Positions 53,611-63,397 of a stretch of 64,000 bases of DNA are shown piece after piece. The position numbers and the translations under genes were made by a program. How positions within the stretch are numbered: position 1 is the stretch's first letter; every line of letters begins with the position of its first letter. This DNA is from Bosea sp. Tri-49 (GTDB lineage Bacteria > Pseudomonadota > Alphaproteobacteria > Rhizobiales > Beijerinckiaceae): positions 5,351,001 to 5,415,000 of the forward strand of contig NZ_CP017946.1 in the NCBI RefSeq assembly GCF_003952665.1. The letters are read 5' to 3'. Below the pieces are notes generated by a model. That model was given only the letters and a program-made list of their open reading frames with translations. It was not told the DNA's origin and ran no database searches.

Positions 53611-54759
53611 TCAGGTCGCGATCCTGTCGAGCAGCCGCTCCATGAACCGGTCGCTGGCGGCGAGCTGGTCGAGCGTGATGAACTCATCGGGCTTGTGGCC
53701 CTGATCCATCGAGCCCGGGCCGCAGACGAGTGCCGGAACGCCCAGGCGGCTGGAGAACAGGCCGCCCTCCGTTCCGAACGCGACCTTGTGGGTCGCCCCG
53801 TCGTCGAGCAGCGCGGCGACGAAGCGGACCGCTTCGGATTCAACCGGTGTCGCAAGGCCCGGATAGTCGTTCAGGCGCTCGACCCTGATCGCTGCCTCGG
53901 GATGCGCCGCTTGCCGAGCGGCGGCCAGCGTAGCCGCCTCGTCCATCAGGCCGTCGAGGATCGCGACCGGATCGTCGGTGGCGATGTTGCGGATCTCGAA
54001 ATCGACGGTGCAGAGCGAGGGCACGATGTTCAGCGCCGTGCCGCCCGCGATCACGCCGGCGTGGACCGTCGTGTAGGGAATGTCGTAGTCGTCGTCGCGG
54101 GCGCCGCTCTCAGCCAGTTCGTCCTGCCGCCGCCGCAAGGCCGTGACGAAATCGCAGGCCAGATGGATGGCGTTGAGCGCTTTCGGGGCGAGCGCGGAAT
54201 GACCGGAAACACCGCAGCAGGTGGCGCGCGCAGCGAGCTTGCCCTTGTGCCCGGTCGCGATGCGCATCTGCGTTGGTTCGCCGATGACCGCGAGCCTGGC
54301 GGCGAAGCCTCGGGTGGCAAGAAGGTCGATCAGCGAGCGGACGCCGACGCAGCCGATCTCCTCGTCATGGCTCAGAGCGAGGTGCAGCGGCGTTTCAAGC
54401 TCGCGCGATGCGGCCCGCGCGGCCAGCGCCAATGCCGAGGCAACAAAGCCCTTCATGTCGGCCGTGCCACGCCCGAAAGCGCGGCCGCCCGCCACCCTGA
54501 GCTGAAACGGATCGGAGCTCCAGGGCTGGCCGTCGGCTGGTACCACGTCGGTGTGTCCGGACAGCATGATGCCCGGCCGGTCGCGCGGGCCGATGGTCGC
54601 GAAGAGATTGGCCTTGCGCCCGCCCTCTGCTTCGACAAGCTCGCTTTCGATGCCGTGTTCGGCAAGGAAGGCGCGCACGAAATCGATCAGCGGGCGGTTC
54701 GGGTCCCTGCTGACGGTGGAGAACGACACCAGCTTGTCGAGGATCGCCAGCGTGTTCAT
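53611..54759 (-). CDS. M20 family deacylase (acetylornithine deacetylase / succinyl-diaminopimelate desuccinylase type)
   Basis: 382 residues from ATG 54759. The dinuclear zinc ligands and catalytic residues are visible: SGHTDVVP (H69, D71), GTADMKG (D101), SHDEEIG (E133-E134), and a distal histidine in GHKPDEF. ArgE-type layout including a dimerisation domain with HSALAPKAL. It lies 35 bases after the livF gene, so it probably deacylates N-acyl amino acids brought in by that importer, not ornithine biosynthesis. Confidence 0.9.
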   Translation of the reverse strand: MNTLAILDKLVSFSTVSRDPNRPLIDFVRAFLAEHGIESELVEAEGGRKANLFATIGPRDRPGIMLSGHTDVVPADGQPWSSDPFQLRVAGGRAFGRGTADMKGFVASALALAARAASRELETPLHLALSHDEEIGCVGVRSLIDLLATRGFAARLAVIGEPTQMRIATGHKGKLAARATCCGVSGHSALAPKALNAIHLACDFVTALRRRQDELAESGARDDDYDIPYTTVHAGVIAGGTALNIVPSLCTVDFEIRNIATDDPVAILDGLMDEAATLAAARQAAHPEAAIRVERLNDYPGLATPVESEAVRFVAALLDDGATHKVAFGTEGGLFSSRLGVPALVCGPGSMDQGHKPDEFITLDQLAASDRFMERLLDRIAT

Positions 54760-54794
54760 GCCCAGACCTTCATCGCCGCGCACTGCTGCGGAAA

Positions 54795-55479
54795 TCAGAG
54801 ATAGAGATGGCGAACCGCGTCGCTGCCGAGAAGCTCCGCTGCGGTGCCGGATGCGACGACGCGGCCCTTCACCAGCATGATGCCGCGATTGGCGATCGAC
54901 AGCGCCGTTTCGGCGTTCTGCTCGATCAGGACGACCGTCGTGCCGCGGCGGTTCACCTCGGCGACCGTGTCGAAGTACTCGTCGATCAGTTTGGGCGAGA
55001 GGCCGAGCGATGGTTCGTCCATGATCACGAGCTTCGGCTTGCCGACGAGCGCGCGCGCCAGCGCCACCATGGCTTGCTCGCCGCCGGAGAGCGTGCCGGC
55101 ACGCTGACCGATGCGGTCGCGCACGCGGGGGAAGAGGGTGAGCATCTCTTCCAGCCGGTCGGCGAAATCCGCCTTCAGGCCCTGCGCCTCATAGCCGAGG
55201 CGGATGTTGTCGCGCACCGTGATATCGGCGAAGAGTCGCCGCCCTTCCGGCACGAAGCCGATGCCGAGCCCGCTCAGCGTCTCGGTGCGCAGGCTCGAGA
55301 GGTCCCGGCCCATGATCTCGATGCGCCCCTTCGCCAGGGGCAGGAGCGCCGATATCGCGCGGAAGGTCGTCGTCTTGCCGGCGCCATTGGGGCCGAGGAT
55401 GCAGACCAGCTCGCCCTCGCCGACATGGAAGGACACGTCGCGCAGCATCGCGACGACACCGTAATTGGTGTCGACCTTG

Positions 55480-55493
<14 letters not shown>
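54795..55493 (-). CDS. livF: Branched-chain amino-acid-type ABC transporter ATP-binding protein LivF
   Basis: 232 residues from ATG 55493; overlaps the livG end by 14 bases. Walker A LGPNGAGKTT, signature LSGGEQAMVALARAL, Walker B LVIMDEPSLGLSP. The short form without C-terminal extension identifies LivF as opposed to LivG. Confidence 0.93.
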
Positions 55494-56280
<787 letters not shown>

Positions 56281-56284
56281 GAGC

Positions 56285-57460
56285 TCAGCCTCCGTAGCGC
56301 CGCAGCCGCTGCGGGAAGATGCCCTGCGGGCGGATCATCAGGAAGGCGATCACGGTCACGCCGAAGAACAGGATGCGGTAATCGGAAAAGGCGCGCAGCT
56401 TCTCCGGCAGCATCGTCAGCAGGAAGGCGCCGACGATGACGCCGAGCGTGTTGTCCATGCCGCCGGCGATCACCATCGTCATGATCGTCACCGAGACGAG
56501 GAAGGTGAAGTTGTCGGGCGAGATGAAGCCGACATAGAAGGCGTAGATCGTGCCGGCAAAGCCCGCGAGGAAGGCGTCGACCACGAAGGCGAGGACCTTG
56601 TACCAGGTCGCGTTGATGCCCTGGCAGCGCGCCGCCAGCTCGTCCGCCCGCAGCGCGTTCCAGGCGAGCCCGATCCGCGAATGATGCAGCCTGGCGGCAA
56701 AGAGGATCGAGACCCCGACCAGCGCGGCCGAGAGATAGTAGAAATTCGCCTGCGACGGCAGCGAGTGGCCGAAAATGACGAGCGGGGAGGCGAAGGAGTG
56801 TCCGAACAGCTCCGGCGCCGGAATGCCGACCAGTCCGTTCGGGCCGCCGGTGAACTCGAGATTGTTGAGGAGCTGGTGGACGACGACGCCGAAGGCGATG
56901 GTGACCAGCGCAAGATAGCTGTCGCGGGTGCGCATCGAGGGCACGCCGAGCACGAAGCCGAAGATCGTCGCGACGACCGCTGCCGCCGGCAGCGCCAGCC
57001 AGAAGCTGACATCCCAGTTCAGGGCCAATAGCGCCGAGGCATAGGCGCCGATGCCGTAGGAGGCGCCGGTCGCGAAGTTCGGGATATTAGCGCTGCCGAG
57101 CTGGAAGTTCAGCGCCAGCGCCAGCACCGCATAGAGCTGCGCGATGATCAGCAGGTGCAGCGCATAGGTGCTCTTCTCCAGCAGGAAGGGGAACAGCAGC
57201 ACGATCGCGATGCCGAGCAGCGTCGCAAAGCGGCTTTGGGCCGAGAAGGAGCTTTCGATCCGGGCCTCGACCGTGGGCATGCGTTGCAGCCCGACCAGCA
57301 CCATGGCGAAGAAGCCGAGCAGCCCGACGACAACGCGCCAGTCTTCGGCCAGCAGGAACTGCCTGAGGAAGGCGGCACTGCCGATCTCGGTGAGCGCAAC
57401 GATGGAGAGAGCGGCCGCGGCGCCGGAGGTTCCGCGCGTCGCTGTCACGGACACGGACAT
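56285..57460 (-). CDS. livM: Branched-chain amino-acid-type ABC transporter permease LivM
   Basis: 391 residues with about ten hydrophobic segments. RTRDSYLALVTIAFGVVVHQ and SRIGLAWNALRADELAARCQ-type loops are the LivM hallmarks. It starts 4 bases downstream of livH and ends 4 bases before livG begins. Confidence 0.92.
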   Translation of the reverse strand: MSVSVTATRGTSGAAAALSIVALTEIGSAAFLRQFLLAEDWRVVVGLLGFFAMVLVGLQRMPTVEARIESSFSAQSRFATLLGIAIVLLFPFLLEKSTYALHLLIIAQLYAVLALALNFQLGSANIPNFATGASYGIGAYASALLALNWDVSFWLALPAAAVVATIFGFVLGVPSMRTRDSYLALVTIAFGVVVHQLLNNLEFTGGPNGLVGIPAPELFGHSFASPLVIFGHSLPSQANFYYLSAALVGVSILFAARLHHSRIGLAWNALRADELAARCQGINATWYKVLAFVVDAFLAGFAGTIYAFYVGFISPDNFTFLVSVTIMTMVIAGGMDNTLGVIVGAFLLTMLPEKLRAFSDYRILFFGVTVIAFLMIRPQGIFPQRLRRYGG

Positions 57461-57464
57461 CGGC

Positions 57465-58382
57465 TCAGACCTTTTCCACGATTGTGCGGCCGAGCAGGCC
57501 GGCCGGACGGAAGACGAGGACGCAGATGACGAGCAGGAAGACGAAGACCTGCCGATAGGAGGCGCCGTTCGGGACCGTGGCCTGCACCAGCGTATCGAGA
57601 CCCGCGATGAGCAGGCTGCCGATGATCGCGCCTGGCATGGAGCCGAGCCCGCCGACCACCGCGGCCGAAAAGCCGATCAGGCCGATATCGACGCTGAAGT
57701 CGAAGCGGACGATGCCGGCATAGCCCGCAAAGAACAGGCCGCCGATAGCGCCGATCGCCGAGGCGATGAAGAATGTGATCTGGAAGACCCGCGCCGGCGA
57801 GATCGAGATGAGGCGCGCCGCATCCCTGTCCTGCGACACGGCCTTGATGTGCAGGCCGAGCCGCGTCCGCTCGAGCATATAGAACAGCAGGCCGACCGAG
57901 AGAACCGAGACCAGGATCGCGACGAGGTTGAAGGCCGGGATGGTGACGCCGAGGACCTCGATGCTGCCAGGCACAAGCCTCGGCACCGCATGAGGGTTGG
58001 AGCCCTGCGGGTACAAATGGCGGATCAGCTCACGCAGGACGATGCCGAGCGCGACGGTGGCGACCAGCGCCATCATCGCGGGCGCATTCTGGAAGCGCTT
58101 GATTACGAGATAATAGAGCACCACGCCGAGCAGGCCGGTGACGATGACGGCGAGGAGCACTGCGAGCACGATGGCCGCCACCGTAGGCGAGCCGCCGAGG
58201 GATGCGCTCACGGTTTGCACGGCCGCAAGCGCCAGGAACGGCGCCAGCAGCGACACGTCGCCATGCGAGAAATGGATGATGTTGAGGACACCGAAAAGCA
58301 GGCTGAATCCGACCGCGACCAGCGCATAGATCGAGCCGAGCGTGATCCAGTTCAGGAGCTGCTGAACCAGTTGCTCTGTCAT
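57465..58382 (-). CDS. livH: Branched-chain amino-acid-type ABC transporter permease LivH
   Basis: 305 residues, eight hydrophobic segments. GSIYALVAVGFSLLFGVLNI and FSHGDVSLLAPF at the N-terminus are the LivH signature; GLHIKAVSQDRDAARLISIS is the cytosolic loop. First gene of the minus-strand livHMGF series, divergent from the binding-protein gene. Confidence 0.93.
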   Translation of the reverse strand: MTEQLVQQLLNWITLGSIYALVAVGFSLLFGVLNIIHFSHGDVSLLAPFLALAAVQTVSASLGGSPTVAAIVLAVLLAVIVTGLLGVVLYYLVIKRFQNAPAMMALVATVALGIVLRELIRHLYPQGSNPHAVPRLVPGSIEVLGVTIPAFNLVAILVSVLSVGLLFYMLERTRLGLHIKAVSQDRDAARLISISPARVFQITFFIASAIGAIGGLFFAGYAGIVRFDFSVDIGLIGFSAAVVGGLGSMPGAIIGSLLIAGLDTLVQATVPNGASYRQVFVFLLVICVLVFRPAGLLGRTIVEKV

Positions 58383-58689
58383 TCACGTCCCCTCGTGTTT
58401 GCGCCGCCTCTGCCGGGGCGTGCCGCAATTGGTTTTCGCTGTGCACCAGAACCGAAGCCGGCAAGAGTCGCAATTTCGGAATCCCTGCTTTGCTTGTCTT
58501 GAGGTAAGTCAGGCTCGCCCGTCATTCGCCGGCCTGTGGGGCTCCGGGCGACCTGCTTCGGCAAAACCGAAGCTCTGGGCGCAAAATATCCGATTTGCTT
58601 CGGGTTTCCTGAAGGGCAGATGGTCGAGCCACGATGTCGTCGGTGACGCTCACGGTGCCGGACACATCCAATTCCTTGAGGAGGGGATC
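58383..58689. promoter_or_regulatory. Divergent promoter region of the Liv-type transporter
   Basis: 307 bases between livH and the binding-protein gene. A perfect hairpin GCTTCGG-caaaa-CCGAAGC lies at 58555-58573 and GCTTCGG occurs again near 58595, possible regulator contacts. GAGGAGGGGATC is the ribosome site of the next gene. No other element is recognised. Confidence 0.5.
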
Positions 58690-59826
58690 ATGCCTTTCAA
58701 CCCGAATACCGGAGAGAAGTCCCTGGGCGCGTTCGTGCGCGCGGCCATCGTCGGGACGGCGCTCGCCTTGGTGTCGACCACCGCCATGGCGCAGGAAACG
58801 ATCAAGCTGGGCTTCATCGGTCCGCTCAGCGGCGGCAATGCCCAGCAGGGCCTGTCGGCCCGCAACGGCTTCCAGCTCGCCATCGACCAGGCCAATGCCT
58901 CCGGCCTGCCGTTCAAGATCGAGCCGGTCATCCTCGATGACGCCGCTAATCCGCAGACCGGTGTCTCGGCCGCGATCAAGCTCACCAACGACCCGCAGGT
59001 CATCGCCGCGGCCGGCCACTGGAACAGCGGTGTTGCACTGGCGACGATCCCGGTGTTCCAGCGTGCGGGCGTGCCCTTCATCGTCTGGGGTGCGATCTCG
59101 CCGAAGATCACCGAGCGCAACAACCCGATGGTCTCGCGCGTCGCGACAACGCTGGTGAACACCAACGAGCCGCTGGCCAAATGGGCGGCAGAGAAGGTCG
59201 GCAAGAAGATCGCGATCGTCTCGGACACTAGCGACTACGGCGCGGCCAACACCCAGAACTTCGAGAAGTTCTACAAGGCGGCCGGCGGCAGCATCATCGC
59301 CACCGAGGCCGCGCCCGTCGGCACGACCGATTTCCGCGCGCTGCTGACGAAGATCAAGGCCGCGTCCCCCGATGCTATCTATTTCGGCGGCGTCGTGACC
59401 GAAGCCGGGCTGGTGCGCCAGCAGATGGTCGAGCTCGGTATGAAGCAGCCGATGATCGGCGTCGACGGCTTCCACGATCCGGCCTTCATCAAGATCGCGG
59501 CCGCCGCTGCCGAGGGCACGGTCGTCGGCATCGCCAAGGAGAAGGACAATCCGCAGGTCGCCAAGCTCAGGGATGACTATGCGGCTGCCAAGTTCGCCGA
59601 GCCTTCGACGACCTACACCAAGAACGCCTACGACACGGCGAACATCCTGATTGCCGCGATCAAGAAGGCCGGCACCAAGGACAAGGCCGCGATCGCCAAG
59701 GCCATCCGCGAAACCCAGCATGACGGTGCGCTCGGGCACACCAGCTTCGACGAGAACGGGCAGACCAAGCTGCCGGTCGAACTCGAACTGCGCACGGTGA
59801 AGAACGGCGCCTGGGCGGCCCACTGA
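58690..59826 (+). CDS. Branched-chain amino-acid-type ABC transporter substrate-binding protein
   Basis: 378 residues from ATG 58690 with signal peptide ending at TTAMAQ. The mature part IKLGFIGPLSGGNAQQGLSA and LDDAANPQTGVSAAIKLTND is the type I periplasmic-binding (LivJ) fold. The divergent livHMGF genes encode its membrane parts. The M20 deacylase at the end of the livHMGF series suggests an acylated amino acid or amide as ligand rather than leucine itself. Confidence 0.9.
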   Translation: MPFNPNTGEKSLGAFVRAAIVGTALALVSTTAMAQETIKLGFIGPLSGGNAQQGLSARNGFQLAIDQANASGLPFKIEPVILDDAANPQTGVSAAIKLTNDPQVIAAAGHWNSGVALATIPVFQRAGVPFIVWGAISPKITERNNPMVSRVATTLVNTNEPLAKWAAEKVGKKIAIVSDTSDYGAANTQNFEKFYKAAGGSIIATEAAPVGTTDFRALLTKIKAASPDAIYFGGVVTEAGLVRQQMVELGMKQPMIGVDGFHDPAFIKIAAAAAEGTVVGIAKEKDNPQVAKLRDDYAAAKFAEPSTTYTKNAYDTANILIAAIKKAGTKDKAAIAKAIRETQHDGALGHTSFDENGQTKLPVELELRTVKNGAWAAH

Positions 59827-59886
59827 TCCTGGCCCGCAGCCGGGGCAGCACCCCAGGCTGCGCCGAGTGACCATCGCCGATTTTGG

Positions 59887-59920
59887 AAAGGGCTCGCGGA
59901 CGACGCGAGCCCTTTTCTTT
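59887..59920 (+). terminator. Intrinsic terminator after the Liv-type binding-protein gene
   Basis: AAAGGGCTCGCG (59887-59898) pairs with CGCGAGCCCTTT (59904-59915) around GACGA, followed by TCTTT. Confidence 0.9.
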
Positions 59921-60018
59921 GGCCGTCTTCATCCTACTCAACCGACGTTCGCGCCAGGCCCGAAAGCGCTGTATCTGATATGGCATTGTGAGATTCGGCA
60001 GATCCCCAGGCAGGTTTG

Positions 60019-60942
60019 ATGATCCGGTTCGACGAAATCGGTGAGCGCCTGAAAGCCTACCGCCTGGGGCGGGGGCTTTTGGCCGAAGACGTTGCCGAGC
60101 GGCTCGGAATCTCGCGGGCGGCGGTTTACCGGATCGAAGGCGGCGGCGTCGTCAAGATCGAAACCCTGGAACGGCTGGCGGTCCTGCTGGAGACGACCGT
60201 TGCCTCGCTGCTCGGGGCTGGCGTTGAATATTATTCCAGCCCGATCAGCTATTTCGAGCGGATGCGGCAGATCGAGGAGCAGGCGGACCAGGTCATCGCT
60301 CACTTCCCGCCGCTGTCCTATCTGCTGACCTCGGACGACTACTCCGGCTATTTGCGCCAGACCCTCGTCGAAGCGCTTCCGTCTCACATAACCGAGCGCG
60401 AGCAGGCGATCGGGGAAATCGACGCGATCATCGCGATCCTTGATGACCGCAAGCGAGCGCGCAAACGGCGCCGGCTCAGTGTCGTCAATTTCGTCAACGT
60501 CCTTGAGATCGAACGCTGGCTCAAGCTCGGCGTCGTCGGCCGGTTCAACCTGCCGGATAGCGAATTGACCCGGCGGCGCCTGGCCGCACGAACCGAGATC
60601 GAGCACCTGATCGGCCTGATCGAGAGCGAGCCGATGGGGGTCCAGATCGGGCTGATCGAGGAGACGCTGCCGAACATCACCTTCCAGCTGTTCCGCACCT
60701 CGGAAAAGACGCTGCTTGGATTGAGTCCTTTTCGCCTGGGTGGCGAGCTGCCGAATATCCGGTCCGGTATCGCGATGCTGACCGCGGATGAGGAACCGGT
60801 GCGTCTCTACGAAGAGATCGCCAACGACCTCTGGCGTCGCGCCTTGAAGGGCGGCGAGGCCGGAGCGGTGCTGCGGGCCGCGATCGAGCGCTCGGGGATC
60901 GCCCGGCCTGCAATCCGAAGGCCGTCATCGAACCTGGTCTGA
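60019..60942 (+). CDS. XRE-family helix-turn-helix transcriptional regulator with large C-terminal domain
   Basis: 307 residues from ATG 60019 (CCAGGCAGG upstream). Residues about 3-58 form a Cro/CI helix-turn-helix (LAEDVAERLGISRAAVYRIE). The remaining 240 residues are helical, have no recognisable enzyme motif and may bind an effector. It precedes the aromatic-acid transporter and pyrKD genes and is their likely regulator. Confidence 0.85.
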   Translation: MIRFDEIGERLKAYRLGRGLLAEDVAERLGISRAAVYRIEGGGVVKIETLERLAVLLETTVASLLGAGVEYYSSPISYFERMRQIEEQADQVIAHFPPLSYLLTSDDYSGYLRQTLVEALPSHITEREQAIGEIDAIIAILDDRKRARKRRRLSVVNFVNVLEIERWLKLGVVGRFNLPDSELTRRRLAARTEIEHLIGLIESEPMGVQIGLIEETLPNITFQLFRTSEKTLLGLSPFRLGGELPNIRSGIAMLTADEEPVRLYEEIANDLWRRALKGGEAGAVLRAAIERSGIARPAIRRPSSNLV

Positions 60943-61263
60943 TATCTACTCAATACCCGGATGCGGCGGTGGTGCCCGAGTGTGTCGGGGTTGTCGCAAA
61001 ATTGAGACTAGTATTGCAATTGAGATTTGACCGTGACATAGATGGTCACGCAGCGGCGTCGGGCTTGCCCGGCGCGCATCGGATTTTCCGCGGCTGAGAT
61101 TGATCCTTCGGCCGCCAAGAGACGCATTCAGGCGTCCTGAGAACGACGGGCGGACGCCCAAACTCCAATGGTTTTGACCGGGCCGGAAGCGGCGCGCGGA
61201 ATGCGCGCGCCGATCTATTTGCGTTTCAGCACGCAACTAAAAAGCAAAACGGGGGAATTCGCC
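60943..61263 (+). promoter_or_regulatory. Promoter region with candidate operators for the transporter/pyrKD operon
   Basis: 321 bases without a gene. Direct repeat AATTGAGA at 61000-61007 and 61018-61025 (18-base period), then an inverted repeat CGTGAC (61032-61037) and GTCACG (61045-61050) with 7-base spacer. Nothing else is recognised; GGGGGAATTCGCC is the ribosome site for GTG 61264. Confidence 0.5.
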
Positions 61264-62511
61264 GTGAGTGACAATCAGGCAGCCATGACCGGCTCCATCG
61301 CCATCTCCTCTCCGACCGAGGTCGACAGCAAGGCCCGCAGGGCCCTGTGGGGCGCCGCCATCGGCTATGCCATGGACGGCTTCGACTTGCTGATCCTCGG
61401 CTTCATGTTGCGCACGATATCGGCCGACCTGCAGCTCACCCAGGGCCAGGCTGCCTCGCTCGTCACCGCCACACTGATCGGCGCCGTCCTCGGCGGCATC
61501 GGCTTCGGCATGCTCTCGGACCGCATCGGCCGCGTCCGCGTGCTGACCTGGACGATCGTCCTCTTCGCCGTCTTCACCGGCATGTGCGCGCTGGCGCAGG
61601 GCTATTGGGACCTCCTGATCTACCGCACCATCGCCGGCCTCGGCCTTGGCGGTGAATTCGGCATCGGCATGGCGCTGGTGGCGGAAGCCTGGCCGGCCTC
61701 GAAGCGGGCGCGCGCCTCGTCCTATGTCGGCCTCGGCTGGCAGGTCGGCGTGCTGGCGGCGGCGATCGCCACCCCGCTCCTGCTGCCGATGATCGGCTGG
61801 CGCGGCATGTTCGCCATCGGCATCCTGCCGGCGGTCGCCGCCTATTTCATCCGCCACTCGCTGCACGAGCCCGAGGTCTTCGTCGCCCGCAGCAAGGACC
61901 GGCCGAAGGAGTCGGCACTGCGCCTCCTGGTCAAGGACTGGGACACCACCAAGTTGAGCCTCGGCATGGTCGTGCTCTGCTCGGTCCAGAACTTCGGCTA
62001 TTACGGCGTGATGATCTGGTTGCCGAACTATCTGGCGACCCGCTTCGGTTTCGCCCTGACGCAGTCGGCGGTCTGGACCTCCGTCACCATCGCCGGCATG
62101 GCGGTCGGCATCTACGCCTTCGGCCATATCGCCGACCGGATCGGACGCCGCCCGGCCTTCTTCGGCTACATGCTCGGCGCCGCCGTGATGGTCATCGTCT
62201 ATTCGCGGCTGACCGACCCGTTCCAGCTCCTGGTCGCCGGCGCGGTGATGGGCTTCTTCGTCAACGGCATGCTCGGCGGCTATGGTGCGCTGATCAGCGA
62301 GCTCTTCCCGACGACGGCGCGGGCGACGGCGCAGAACGTCCTGTTCAATATCGGGCGCGGCGTCGGCGGCTTTGGTCCGCTCGTCGTCGGGACGATTGCG
62401 GCGGCCTACAGCTTCGAGATGGCGATCGCCCTGCTGGCGGCGCTCTACCTGCTCGACATCCTGGCCATGTGGTTCCTGATTCCGGAGCGGCGTGGCGCTG
62501 AGCTCGCCTGA
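61264..62511 (+). CDS. MFS transporter of the aromatic acid:H+ symporter (AAHS) family
   Basis: 415 residues from GTG 61264 (ATG 61285 is an alternative). Twelve helices; MDGFDLLILGFMLRTISADL carries the helix-1 DGFD motif of AAHS transporters, and SDRIGRVRVLTWTI is the loop 2-3 motif. Known members import protocatechuate, benzoate and similar ring acids with protons. Here it is joined to pyrK and pyrD; its product ends 16 bases before the pyrK start, so orotate, an aromatic carboxylate, is a fitting substrate. Confidence 0.88.
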   Translation: MSDNQAAMTGSIAISSPTEVDSKARRALWGAAIGYAMDGFDLLILGFMLRTISADLQLTQGQAASLVTATLIGAVLGGIGFGMLSDRIGRVRVLTWTIVLFAVFTGMCALAQGYWDLLIYRTIAGLGLGGEFGIGMALVAEAWPASKRARASSYVGLGWQVGVLAAAIATPLLLPMIGWRGMFAIGILPAVAAYFIRHSLHEPEVFVARSKDRPKESALRLLVKDWDTTKLSLGMVVLCSVQNFGYYGVMIWLPNYLATRFGFALTQSAVWTSVTIAGMAVGIYAFGHIADRIGRRPAFFGYMLGAAVMVIVYSRLTDPFQLLVAGAVMGFFVNGMLGGYGALISELFPTTARATAQNVLFNIGRGVGGFGPLVVGTIAAAYSFEMAIALLAALYLLDILAMWFLIPERRGAELA

Positions 62512-62527
62512 GCGCGGGGGTATCGCC

Positions 62528-63397
62528 ATGTCGATCCAGCTCGATCAGTCCCAGGCGGCCGCGCCATCCGGCGCGCCCATCGGCGGCAGCGCGCCCTGGA
62601 AGGCGAGCATCGTCGCCGAGCTCGCCGAGGTCGTCCGCAACCAGGCGGTGAACGCTGAGTACCGGCACCTCGTTGTGAACTGCAGCGAGGAGGCGGCGGC
62701 CGCCCAGCCGGGGCAGTTCTTCCAGCTGCTCTGCCCGCAGCCGGCGGGCGAGCAGCCCTTCCTGCGCCGGCCGATGAGCCTCTACGGGGCCGATCCCGAC
62801 AAGCGCCAGGTCGAGTTCCTCTACAAGGTGACCGGCGCCGGCACGCGCGGCCTCGATACGCTGCGGCCGGGCGACCAGCTCGACATCATGGGGCCGCTCG
62901 GCGTCGGCTTCACGCTCGATCCGGAATGGCGGCACATCGTCGCCGTCGGGCGCGGGGCGGGGCTGGCGACGCTCGCCCCGCTCGCCAGGGCCGCGAAGGC
63001 CAATGGCACGCAGGTGATCGCGGTCTTCAGCGCAAGGCGGCCTGATCTACTCGTCTCGGTCGAACTCTTCCACCGCCATGGTGCCGACGTCATCGCCGTC
63101 ACCGATTCCGAAGCGACCAGCGGGCCGGCCAATGTCGAGCGCATCCTGCGCCGCCTTGTCGCCGACGGTCGCTGCGATGCCTTCTTTACCTGCGGTTCGA
63201 GCCGGCTGATGCGGGTGCAGCAGCGCCTCGCACGAGAGTTCGGCCTGCCCGGCCAGGTCGCGATGGAGCAGCAGATGGCCTGCGGAATCGGCCTTTGCTA
63301 CTGCTGCGTGCGCGACTTCAACGTCAACGGCGAGATCGTCAACCGGCGCGTCTGCTGGGACGGCCCGGTCTTCGACCTGATGGAGGCGCTGCCATGA
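62528..63397 (+). CDS. pyrK: Dihydroorotate dehydrogenase electron-transfer subunit PyrK
   Basis: 289 residues from ATG 62528. FAD-binding RRPMSLYGAD, the NAD-binding GRGAGLATLAPLA, and the [2Fe-2S] cluster ligands in CGIGLCYCC plus a distal cysteine (RRVCWDGPVFDL) are as in Lactococcus PyrK. It links NADH/NAD to the class 1B dehydrogenase. Alphaproteobacteria normally use the quinone-linked class 2 PyrD for pyrimidine synthesis, so this PyrK is extra. The stop overlaps the next ATG (ATGA). Confidence 0.9.
   Translation: MSIQLDQSQAAAPSGAPIGGSAPWKASIVAELAEVVRNQAVNAEYRHLVVNCSEEAAAAQPGQFFQLLCPQPAGEQPFLRRPMSLYGADPDKRQVEFLYKVTGAGTRGLDTLRPGDQLDIMGPLGVGFTLDPEWRHIVAVGRGAGLATLAPLARAAKANGTQVIAVFSARRPDLLVSVELFHRHGADVIAVTDSEATSGPANVERILRRLVADGRCDAFFTCGSSRLMRVQQRLAREFGLPGQVAMEQQMACGIGLCYCCVRDFNVNGEIVNRRVCWDGPVFDLMEALP

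Noticed and set aside
57168..58502. 444-codon plus-strand open frame opposite livM and livH
   Set aside because: Highly charged low-complexity translation typical of antisense to membrane proteins.
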